Below are positions 1 through 5,531 of a stretch of 6,248 bases of DNA, piece after piece. Source of the DNA: Acidobacteriota bacterium (GTDB lineage Bacteria; Acidobacteriota; Vicinamibacteria; Vicinamibacterales; CAVVIG01); contig QHWL01000050.1 in NCBI GenBank assembly GCA_003222555.1, positions 1-6,248 of the forward strand, in the 5' to 3' direction. Numbering within the stretch: position 1 is the stretch's first letter; each line of letters starts with the position of its first letter. A program made the translations under genes and the position numbers. The notes under the pieces were generated by a model. It had not been told where the DNA came from and ran no database searches. It worked only from the letters and a program-made list of their open reading frames with translations.

Positions 1-201
1 CTTCACCACCCGATGAAATGTCGTCCCGTCATAGGCGCCTTGCTGCGCCAGCTTCATGAAGTAGGCCACCTGATTGGGAGCCGCTTCTGGGTCGAGGTCG
101 ATGATGAACGTGCCGGCCGCCGTCTCGACAACCGCTTGCTTAGGTGGCGCGGTCGGCTGCACCGCCAAGAGAAGGGAAACCAGGATGTACGCAGTCATCA
201 T
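1..201 (-). CDS. Cyclophilin-type peptidyl-prolyl cis-trans isomerase, N-terminal part (runs off the left edge)
   Basis: Only the first 67 residues are in the window; the frame is open to base 1. Cyclophilins catalyse cis-trans isomerisation of Xaa-Pro bonds during protein folding. The cyclophilin fold begins at about residue 24 (VVETAAGTFIIDLDPEAAPN), followed by a helix segment NQVAYFMKLA and GAYDGTTFHRVV. The FHR triplet at 63-65 matches the conserved FHR of the family, whose arginine is the catalytic residue. Residues 1-20 are hydrophobic (YILVSLLLAV) and suggest export to the periplasm, but there is no positive charge before the hydrophobic stretch, so the signal peptide is only probable. 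Two ATG codons are adjacent (201 and 198); either could be used, and no strong ribosome binding site is seen. The gene lies 25 bp after the pgsA-like stop, with a palindrome between, and is probably cotranscribed. The family call is firm; the subtype cannot be given without the rest of the gene. Confidence 0.88.
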   Translation of the reverse strand, partial: MMTAYILVSLLLAVQPTAPPKQAVVETAAGTFIIDLDPEAAPNQVAYFMKLAQQGAYDGTTFHRVVK

Positions 202-207
202 TCACTC

Positions 208-244
208 GTAGGCCGCGCTACGGACCTCATAAGGTCCGCCCTAC
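208..244. repeat. REP-like palindrome covering the pgsA-like stop codon
   Basis: CGGACCT (221-227) and AGGTCCG (232-238) form a perfect 7-bp stem with a 4-base loop. A further pair, GTAGG (208-212) and CCTAC (240-244), can close outside it with unpaired bases in between. The structure contains the last codons and TGA stop of the pgsA-like gene and fills most of the gap to the cyclophilin gene. No T-run follows the stem, so it is a weak candidate for an intrinsic terminator. It could be an mRNA-stabilising hairpin or a copy of a dispersed palindromic repeat. The inverted repeat is seen directly; the dispersed-repeat reading is inference. Confidence 0.6.
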
Positions 245-811
245 CGCCGGCATTCTCTGCGGCTCGTCGATGATCCGCGCCGCGTGTGAGATGTAATGCA
301 GGCTCGAGACGAGCGTGATCGCGAGCGACGCATACACGAACACGTCCACGACGACGGAACGATACCGCAGGTAGTTGAACAACATCGTTATCACGGCAGT
401 GACAATGTAGGTGGCCGTCGCAATCTTGCCGAAGACTGAAGGCCGGAACGTGCGTGGACCGATCGCGAGGTTGACGATGGCCACCGTCAAGACGATCACG
501 ACGTCCCGGCTGATGATGAGCACGGTCAGCCAGATCGGCAAGCGATTGGCGAGGTCGAGCCCCGGCAGCGTCAGCACGACAAAGGTCGTGACGAGCAACA
601 GCTTGTCGGCCATCGGATCGAGCCAGGCGCCGAGCCGCGTTCTCTGGCCGGAGCGTCGCGCGATGAGGCCGTCGAGGCCGTCGGTGATGCCGGCGGTCGC
701 AAACACCACGAGCGCCCATCCGAGGTGGCCGTAGACGACGAGAATCACGAAGGCCGGAATTAGCAGCATCCGAAGCAGCGTCAGCTGGTTGGCGGGTGTC
801 AGCGCCGTCAT
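227..811 (-). CDS. pgsA: CDP-alcohol phosphatidyltransferase, probably CDP-diacylglycerol--glycerol-3-phosphate 3-phosphatidyltransferase (PgsA-like)
   Basis: The 194-residue inner-membrane protein probably transfers the phosphatidyl group from CDP-diacylglycerol to glycerol-3-phosphate, the committed step to phosphatidylglycerol and cardiolipin. The family signature D-x2-DG-x2-AR-x8-G-x3-D-x3-D is complete: D44, D47-G48, A51-R52, G61, D65 and D69, the metal and CDP-binding residues. The N-terminus (NQLTLLRMLLIPAF, residues 8-21) matches the usual PgsA opening. Hydrophobic segments lie at about 15-43, 70-85, 92-115, 130-147 and 152-172. Length is normal for PgsA. The ATG at 811 overlaps the TGA of the upstream lipoprotein gene as ATGA, which suggests translational coupling; the long upstream extension of this frame is a shadow of that gene. 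The last residues (VGRTL) and the stop lie in a palindrome. A cardiolipin synthase or another CDP-alcohol transferase of the same fold is possible, so the acceptor is inferred. Confidence 0.85.
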   Translation of the reverse strand: MTALTPANQLTLLRMLLIPAFVILVVYGHLGWALVVFATAGITDGLDGLIARRSGQRTRLGAWLDPMADKLLLVTTFVVLTLPGLDLANRLPIWLTVLIISRDVVIVLTVAIVNLAIGPRTFRPSVFGKIATATYIVTAVITMLFNYLRYRSVVVDVFVYASLAITLVSSLHYISHAARIIDEPQRMPAVGRTL

Positions 812-2193
812 CGCTGCCCTGGGCCTTTGGCCGGCGACGACATTCCGGCGATCGCTTCGATCCGCCCGATCACCTCCATCACTTCCGGTCCGCTCACAGG
901 CCTTGACGGCTGAAAGCTGTTGTCGACGCCAACGGACATGACACCGGATGCGATTGCCGCAGAGGCGGCAGGATAGGCGATGTGACCGGCGGAGATGTCG
1001 GAAAACTTCACCTGCGCCGCTTGCCACGATTTGGCTTGAACCGGATTGGCTGGCGCGATCCTTTCGAGCAGATGATTGACCGCCTGCGCCAGATCGATGC
1101 GACGGACGGCAGTGCGCGGCTGAAACGCATGATTGACGTAAGGTTCCATGACGCCGGCCCGCGCCACGGCCAGGATCCAGGGCGCCGCCCAATTGTCGCG
1201 GAGGTCGGTAATGAGGACGGTGTCGCTCCGGCGGCCCGCCTGGAGCAGCAGCGCCAACCGGACGCCGATGAGCGCGGCCAGGTCGGCGCGCGTAATTTGC
1301 GCGGCGCTGCCGATCGCGCGGTATTCCTCCGGCATGCGCGCAAAATCGGCGCGTAAACGCACCTGCTCCAGCTTCGTCTCGACAGCGCCGCTCCGCTCGA
1401 TGGCCAGCGCGTCGCCGTATGCCTTGGCCGCACCGTCGATGTCGCCGCGAGCGTCGAGGATGTCTCCGATTTGCACCAGAGAGGAGACGTCTGCGGGATC
1501 GAGCGTGAGGGCCTTGCGGAAATGATCGAGCGCACGGTCCACGTCGCCTCTCTGCCGCTCGGCAGCCGCGAGCTCCCGATAGAGAAAGGGACTGTCCGGC
1601 GAGCTGGCGATCGCGCTGTTGTACGCGCGCACAGCCTCGTCCATTCGACCCGACCGCACGGCCTCCCGCGCCCCGGCGAGATCTTGCTCGAGCTCTCGAA
1701 ACCTGAGGACCTCGACCCTACGCTTCAGGTCGGTCAGCGACGGATCGGCGGCGACAGCGGCTTCAAACGCGTCCAGCGCGTCAGGCTGGCGATTGAGCGC
1801 GAGGAGCGTTTCGCCGCGTCCGATGAGCGCGGGCACATAGTCGTGCTGCTGCTCGACCGCGCGATCGAAATGCGGGAGCGCGGCCCTGGCATCTTTTCGC
1901 GCCAGCGCGACGTAGCCCAGCGCGGCTTCGGCCGGGTAGAACGCCCCTGAGCTCATCAGCGCGAGACCGAACTCACGTTCCGCGCCCTTCAGATCGCCGG
2001 CCTGCAGCAAGCTCCATCCGCGGGTCTGGTTGGCGGCCGCGACGGTGTCCGCCAGCCCCGGCGGAACGACGGGCGGGACGAAATCGGGGAATTTCGGCGC
2101 CGAAAAAATGGCGGGCGCCGGCGGAATGGTCTTGGGCGCACAGGCGCCCACGACAGCCAGCAGCGCGAGGACACCCAGCTTTCGCATCAGCAA
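808..2193 (-). CDS. TPR-repeat lipoprotein with C-terminal SLH-like domains
   Basis: The 461-residue protein is not assignable to a named family, but its parts are clear. Residues 1-17 are a lipoprotein signal (basic MRK, hydrophobic LGVLALLAVV) ending in a lipobox VGAC with Cys18, so it is probably lipid-anchored in the envelope. A proline-rich linker follows (about 22-46). Residues 55-265 are TPR-like helical pairs, with matches such as WSLLQAGDLKGAEREFGLAL, LDAFEAAVAADPS and ALDHFRKALTLDPADVSSL. Residues about 300-450 look like two to three S-layer-homology units: ITRADLAALIG, then ITDLRDNWAAPWILAVARAG with FQPRTAVRRIDLAQAV, then VKFSDISAGHIAYPAASAAI with FQPSRPVSGPEVMEVI. The start is TTG at 2193, because GAGGT at 2204-2200 sits 6 bases from it; ATG at 2187 (12 bases away) is the alternative and removes only two residues. 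It lies 4 bp after hflX and overlaps the pgsA-like gene. A scaffold or cell-wall-binding role is inference. Confidence 0.88.
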   Translation of the reverse strand: MLMRKLGVLALLAVVGACAPKTIPPAPAIFSAPKFPDFVPPVVPPGLADTVAAANQTRGWSLLQAGDLKGAEREFGLALMSSGAFYPAEAALGYVALARKDARAALPHFDRAVEQQHDYVPALIGRGETLLALNRQPDALDAFEAAVAADPSLTDLKRRVEVLRFRELEQDLAGAREAVRSGRMDEAVRAYNSAIASSPDSPFLYRELAAAERQRGDVDRALDHFRKALTLDPADVSSLVQIGDILDARGDIDGAAKAYGDALAIERSGAVETKLEQVRLRADFARMPEEYRAIGSAAQITRADLAALIGVRLALLLQAGRRSDTVLITDLRDNWAAPWILAVARAGVMEPYVNHAFQPRTAVRRIDLAQAVNHLLERIAPANPVQAKSWQAAQVKFSDISAGHIAYPAASAAIASGVMSVGVDNSFQPSRPVSGPEVMEVIGRIEAIAGMSSPAKGPGQR

Positions 2194-2197
2194 AAGT

Positions 2198-3469
2198 TTA
2201 CCTCGCCGAGGGGTCGAGGCGGTTGACGAGACGGCGTGGGACGTCGGCGGTTATCGCGACCCGCCCGTTTCTCGATTCGTGCACCAGCACGCGCGCGTGC
2301 CGGTAGACCCGCGCGATGCCTTCGCGATCGTCAGGGTTGTCGGGATCGAAGGTCAACGTAAGGCGGCGGACGTCGAGCGCGAGCCGCGAGGCGATCGTCT
2401 CGACCAGCTCGTCGATGCCGTCGTGGCGACGCGCGGAAATACAAAGCGCGGCAGGATCCTGATCCTGCAGCCGGCGTTGCTCGTCGGTGGAAATGATGTC
2501 GCACTTGTTGTACACCTCGACGAGCGGTACGTCGATCGCTCCAACCTCCTCGAGCACCTCCCGCACGGCGGTCATTCGCCGATCGCGATCGACGGCGGCC
2601 GCGTCGATGACATGAAGGATGAGATCGGCGTGGGCGACTTCTTCGAGCGTCGCACGGAATGCCGCGACGAGAGCGTGCGGAAGCCGATCGATGAACCCGA
2701 CCGTGTCGGACACGAGGAGTTCGCGGCTATCGCCCAGGCGCACCTGTCGCACCAGTGGATCCAGCGTGACGAACAACGCGTCGGACGCCTCGGCGTCCGT
2801 CCGGGCGAGCACGTTGAATAAAGTGGTCTTGCCGGCGTTAGTGTAGCCGACTAGCGCGACGGTCGGCACAGAAGCCTTGTGCCGCCGCTCGCGCAGCTGC
2901 GCGCGACGGCGCCGGACGTGCTCGATGTCGCCGGTGATCACGTGAATGCGCGTTCGAATCCGGCGGCGATCGGTCTCGAGTTTCGTCTCGCCGGGCCCTC
3001 TGGTGCCAATGCCGCCGCCAAGCCGCGACAGCGCCACGCCGGCGCCCACGAGCCTGGGCAGGAGGTATTTGAGCTGCGCGAGCTCGACCTGCATCTTTCC
3101 TTCCCGCGTCCGCGCGCGCCTGGCGAAGATGTCGAGGATGAGCTGCGTGCGATCGATGATTTTACGACCGACCTGCTCTTCGATTTGCCTTAGCTGCGCT
3201 GGGGTCAGCTCGCTGTCGAAAATGACGACGCCAGCGTCGGTCTCCGCGCACGAAGCCGTCAGCGTTGCCACCTTTCCCTTGCCGAGAAACGTCGAGGGGT
3301 CCGGCTTGGGACGCTCCTGCAACACCCGCAACACGACCGTGGCGCCGGCCGCTTCGGCCAGCCCGCCGAGCTCGTCGAGCGATCGCTCCGCGTCGAGCCG
3401 GCGGGCCCGGCCCGCGATCAACCCGACGAGCGCCGCGCGTTCCGGTCCTTCTACGCGCGACTGACGCAT
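2198..3469 (-). CDS. hflX: GTPase HflX
   Basis: HflX is a ribosome-associated GTPase that binds the 50S subunit and, in E. coli, splits stalled or heat-damaged 70S ribosomes. The 423 residues match the family's usual length. The N-terminal HflX domain spans about 10-195, including STFLGKGKV (59-67) and the substrate-like IIDRTQLILDIFARRARTRE. The glycine-rich linker SRLGGGIGTRGPGETKLE is at 148-165. The GTPase domain has all five G motifs: G1 GYTNAGKT (208-215), G2 T235, G3 DTVGF (255-259), G4 NKCD (321-324) and G5 SAR (345-347). The start is ATG at 3469, giving MRQSRVEGPER, because GAGGTG at 3480-3475 is well placed; the open frame further upstream to 3694 is antiphase tsaC sequence with arginine-rich nonsense. 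The first 19 bp overlap the end of tsaC, so translation is probably coupled. The stop is TAA at 2200-2198. Confidence 0.97.
   Translation of the reverse strand: MRQSRVEGPERAALVGLIAGRARRLDAERSLDELGGLAEAAGATVVLRVLQERPKPDPSTFLGKGKVATLTASCAETDAGVVIFDSELTPAQLRQIEEQVGRKIIDRTQLILDIFARRARTREGKMQVELAQLKYLLPRLVGAGVALSRLGGGIGTRGPGETKLETDRRRIRTRIHVITGDIEHVRRRRAQLRERRHKASVPTVALVGYTNAGKTTLFNVLARTDAEASDALFVTLDPLVRQVRLGDSRELLVSDTVGFIDRLPHALVAAFRATLEEVAHADLILHVIDAAAVDRDRRMTAVREVLEEVGAIDVPLVEVYNKCDIISTDEQRRLQDQDPAALCISARRHDGIDELVETIASRLALDVRRLTLTFDPDNPDDREGIARVYRHARVLVHESRNGRVAITADVPRRLVNRLDPSAR
2200..2204 (-). promoter_or_regulatory. Shine-Dalgarno GAGGT for the TPR/SLH lipoprotein
   Basis: GAGGT reads on the minus strand with a 6-base spacer to the TTG at 2193 and a 12-base spacer to the ATG at 2187. 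The 6-base spacing equals that of the hflX site and is the reason the TTG start was preferred. The motif overlaps the hflX stop codon by one base. Confidence 0.5.
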
Positions 3470-4071
3470 GCCTGCACCTCGTCCCACGCAAGAGCTCCCG
3501 CGCGCACAAGCCGCGGCGCCGATCCAGTAACGTCGACGATGGTCGACGGCTGACCGCCGGGCGCGCGCCCGGCGTCGAGCAGCAGGTCGATCCGCGCGCC
3601 GATCGTTCGTTCCACCTCGTCGGGATCCGACGAAGGCGGCTCGCCGCTCAGGTTTGCACTCGTCGCCGTCAGCGGCCGTCGGCAAGCGCGACACAGATCG
3701 CGCGCGACGCCGTGCGCCGGCACCCGAACGCCAACACGTCCGGTTCCGCCTGTGACGTCTTGCGCGAGCGCCGCCGGCGCCCCGATGAGGAGCGTCAGCG
3801 GGCCCGGCCAGAACTTCTCGGCAAGACAGCGACCCATCGGCGGCAGCGAGCCGAGATGGCTCACAATCTGCTCGAGGTCGGCGGCGATGAGCGGCAGCGC
3901 CCGCTCTGACGCGCGGCCTTTCACGGCGAAGAGCCGCGCGACAGCGTCGGCGCGAAACGGATCGGCCGCCAGGCCATATAACGTGTCGGTCGGCAGCGCG
4001 ACGACGCCGCCTGCGGCTATCACCTCGGCCGCGACCTGAACAGACCTAGGGTCCGCGACGAGGCGTTGCAT
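3451..4071 (-). CDS. tsaC: L-threonylcarbamoyladenylate synthase (TsaC/Sua5/YrdC family)
   Basis: This enzyme makes threonylcarbamoyl-AMP from threonine, bicarbonate and ATP, the first step of t6A modification at A37 of ANN-decoding tRNAs, in the cytoplasm. The 206 residues form a single YrdC domain without the extra C-terminal Sua5 domain, so TsaC-type is the better name. Visible motifs are PTDTLYGLA (27-35), KGR (51-53), PLIAAD (60-65), FWPGPLTLL (87-95), the basic strand GRVGVRVPAH (111-120), the nucleotide-binding TATSANLSGEPP (135-146) and PSTIVDVTG (175-183). The ATG at 4071 gives a normal N-terminus; no good Shine-Dalgarno is present upstream, only an A-rich AAGTAAG-type leader. The stop (TAG, 3453-3451) lies inside hflX. 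It is the first gene of the tight cluster, so a promoter should lie in the non-coding stretch upstream, but no convincing promoter motif was identified. Confidence 0.95.
   Translation of the reverse strand: MQRLVADPRSVQVAAEVIAAGGVVALPTDTLYGLAADPFRADAVARLFAVKGRASERALPLIAADLEQIVSHLGSLPPMGRCLAEKFWPGPLTLLIGAPAALAQDVTGGTGRVGVRVPAHGVARDLCRACRRPLTATSANLSGEPPSSDPDEVERTIGARIDLLLDAGRAPGGQPSTIVDVTGSAPRLVRAGALAWDEVQACVSRA
3475..3480 (-). promoter_or_regulatory. hflX: Shine-Dalgarno GAGGTG that fixes the hflX start
   Basis: GAGGTG on the minus strand leaves 5-6 bases before the ATG at 3469. It lies within the end of the tsaC coding sequence and rules in favour of this start over the longer open frame. 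Confidence 0.7.
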
Positions 4072-4445
4072 TACTTACTTTATTTACTTTGTCGTGGGGC
4101 CCCACCCCCACGACCCGTGCCTTCGCGGCTTCGCCGCTCGGCATTGCTTGCATCGACTTTCCGCTTAGTCCACGATTCCGTGTGTACTCGTCATCGGTTC
4201 TAGTACTACTTTGTCACTTGCTGCCAACTGCAGGGCCGGAAACGTGCTGCTGAAGCGAACGTTGCGAGCGGCGCGACTCGCGCGACAGACGGGAAACCGC
4301 ATTGAAGGGCCGAGTCCAGGGCAGGTCGCGGACCTGCCCGGCGCTGTACACATCTCCCGGAAATGCGGTTTCCCGCGCCGTCGAGCGGTTCGCGAAAGCA
4401 GTACGTTTCCGGTCCAATGTCGAACTCGAAAGTGGCAAAGTAGTA
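4072..4445. other. Longest non-coding stretch, between glpX and tsaC
   Basis: This 374-bp gap carries no supportable gene on either strand. It holds most of the 260-bp inverted-repeat element, two GC-rich hairpins, and an A/T-rich leader of repeated AAGTAA-like units directly before tsaC. No tRNA, riboswitch or clear sigma-70 promoter was recognised. Small open frames inside it read through the inverted repeats and have no protein-family character. Confidence 0.6.
4091..4143. repeat. Two GC-rich hairpins in the leader upstream of tsaC
   Basis: GTCGTGGGG (4091-4099) pairs perfectly with CCCCACGAC (4106-4114) around a 6-base loop. Next to it GCGGC (4125-4129) pairs with GCCGC (4133-4137) around a TTC loop, and TGCC (4118-4121) with GGCA (4140-4143) can close outside it. 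On the minus strand the GTCGTGGGG stem ends about 19 bases before the tsaC ATG and is followed by an A/T-rich leader without a T-run. Possible readings are a 5' leader structure, a terminator for upstream transcription, or part of a dispersed intergenic repeat. The stems are seen; the role is not known. Confidence 0.5.
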
Positions 4446-4454
4446 CTAGAACCG
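4195..4454. mobile_element. 260-bp MITE-like element with long degenerate inverted arms
   Basis: The left arm (4195-4303) and right arm (4362-4454) are reverse complements along most of their length. The outermost 24 bp (4195-4218 and 4431-4454) match at 23 of 24 positions; each copy begins CGGTTCTAGTACTACTTTG when read inward. A diverged block of 17-18 bp follows, then 16 bp matching at 15 positions (4236-4251 and 4397-4412), then shared GCGAAC and CGGCGC blocks, a 16-bp excess in the left arm, and 13 bp matching perfectly (GGGAAACCGCATT, 4291-4303 and 4362-4374). The 58-bp centre holds a perfect 9-bp hairpin, GGGCAGGTC (4319-4327) and GACCTGCCC (4331-4339). It encodes no transposase. No target-site duplication was found. 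A miniature transposable element is the best reading; a structured RNA or large terminator is the alternative. Confidence 0.65.
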
Positions 4455-5441
4455 GATCTTTACATCAGTCGCCGGCGCGACGTGAATGCTGTCGATGAAT
4501 CGAATCTGATGCGGATCGTTCTGCATGATGACCGAGCTCGTCCGGGTGCCGTCGCCGAAAAAACGCACGCCGCGCATCAGCGTGCCGTCTGTGACGCCGG
4601 TGGCGGCGAAGATGATTTGCTTGCCCCGGGCGAGCTCCTTCGCGCGATAGATTTTCTTGAAGTCGGTAATCCCCATCGCGCGACACCGCTCTTCGTGTTC
4701 CGGCTTGGTGACCACGAGGCGCGCGAGGATCTCGCCATTGAGGCAACGCATCGCCGCTGCGGTCAGCACTCCTTCCGGCGCGCCGCCCGTGCCCATGACG
4801 GCGTGCACTCCCGATCCGACCACCGCGGCGGCGATGCCGGCCGACAGATCGCCGTCGCCGATCAGCCGGATTCGCGCGCCCGTCGCGCGAATGTCGGCAA
4901 TCAGCTTCTCGTGACGCGGGCGGTCGAGCACGATGACCACCAGGTCGTCGACATCACGGCCGAGGGAGCGCGCGACCGATGTGAGGTTTTCAGCGACCGG
5001 CGCGTCGAGATCGACGGCGTCCTTCGAGCTCGGACCGACCACGAGCTTCTCCATGTACAGGTCGGGCGCGTGAAGCAGGCCACCCCGCTCGGAAGCGGCG
5101 AGCACGGCGATGGCATTGGCCGTGCCGGTCGCGCAAAGGTTGGTCCCTTCGAGCGGATCGACGGCGATGTCGACCTGGGGAAAACCGCCCGACGGCGGCC
5201 GCCCGTCGCGCGCGTTCGCGATGCCGACTTTTTCGCCGATGTAGAGCATCGGCGCTTCGTCGCGCTCGCCCTCGCCGATGACGATGGTGCCGTCAATCGG
5301 CACCGTGTCCATCACCTTGCGCATCGCTTCGACGGCGACGAGATCGGAGTGGTGCCGGTCGCCCTGGCCCATCGTATGGGCGCAGGCGATGGCGGCTTGC
5401 TCGACCACTCTCAGAAACTCCAACGAAAGATCTGACTCCAT
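4446..5441 (-). CDS. glpX: Fructose-1,6-bisphosphatase class II (GlpX)
   Basis: GlpX hydrolyses fructose-1,6-bisphosphate to fructose-6-phosphate, a metal-dependent cytoplasmic step of gluconeogenesis; in some bacteria it also acts on sedoheptulose-1,7-bisphosphate. The 331 residues match the family. Visible motifs are [20 protein letters not shown] (51-70), [20 protein letters not shown] (94-113), [13 protein letters not shown] (193-205) and [18 protein letters not shown] (217-234). D33, E57, D95, E98, D198 and E223 correspond to the metal and catalytic acids of the E. coli enzyme. The ATG at 5441 gives the usual [13 protein letters not shown] opening. No Shine-Dalgarno is seen: the leader on this strand is a T/C-rich 7-bp repeat array, so translation may start without one. 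The last two residues (R330, F331) and the TAG stop come from the terminal inverted repeat of the downstream element, so the native C-terminus may have been replaced. The gene stands apart from the tsaC cluster. Confidence 0.96.
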   Translation of the reverse strand: MESDLSLEFLRVVEQAAIACAHTMGQGDRHHSDLVAVEAMRKVMDTVPIDGTIVIGEGERDEAPMLYIGEKVGIANARDGRPPSGGFPQVDIAVDPLEGTNLCATGTANAIAVLAASERGGLLHAPDLYMEKLVVGPSSKDAVDLDAPVAENLTSVARSLGRDVDDLVVIVLDRPRHEKLIADIRATGARIRLIGDGDLSAGIAAAVVGSGVHAVMGTGGAPEGVLTAAAMRCLNGEILARLVVTKPEHEERCRAMGITDFKKIYRAKELARGKQIIFAATGVTDGTLMRGVRFFGDGTRTSSVIMQNDPHQIRFIDSIHVAPATDVKIRF

Positions 5442-5460
5442 AAAACTAAAGAAGTGAAAC

Positions 5461-5515
5461 GGGAAAAGGCAAAAGGAAAAAGGACAAGGTAAAAGGTAAA
5501 AGCCAAAAGGAAAGG
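5461..5515. repeat. 7-bp tandem repeat array, consensus GGNAAAA, upstream of glpX
   Basis: About eight degenerate units of 6-7 bp follow one another: GGGAAAA, GGCAAAA, GGAAAAA, GGACAA, GGTAAAA, GGTAAAA, GCCAAAA and GGAAAGG. The plus strand is almost pure purine here. The array ends about 20 bp from the glpX start and forms its leader as TTTTNCC units. It is a slippage-prone simple repeat. Confidence 0.75.
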
Positions 5516-5531
5516 CGCGCCATGTCTTCTT

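Noticed and set aside
2030..2821. A 263-codon open frame on the plus strand
   Set aside because: It runs antisense across both the hflX end and the lipoprotein start and shows no protein-family features; open only because of high GC.
3470..3694. Longer N-terminus for HflX
   Set aside because: The added 75 residues are arginine-rich, lie out of frame over tsaC, and lack a ribosome binding site; the 3469 start has one and gives the normal length.
4091..4120. G-quadruplex on the minus strand near tsaC
   Set aside because: Only three runs of three or more G are present, and the G-run can pair with the neighbouring C-run as a hairpin.
4072..4194. tRNA or riboswitch in the glpX-tsaC gap
   Set aside because: No cloverleaf with T-loop or anticodon arm and no known riboswitch core could be found by reading either strand.
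4165..4438. Small open frames (62 and 74 codons, minus strand) inside the inverted-repeat element
   Set aside because: They read through both arms and the central hairpin, have no domain character or clear ribosome binding site, and are better explained as frames left open by chance.
4180..4470. Target-site duplication at the ends of the 260-bp element
   Set aside because: The flanks outside the matching ends (GTCAT on the left, GATCT on the right) show no direct repeat that could be defended.
4302..5435. A 377-codon open frame on the plus strand opposite glpX
   Set aside because: It is antisense to a clearly conserved GlpX, has no recognisable domain, and is rich in Arg, Asp and His as expected from GC-rich antiphase reading.
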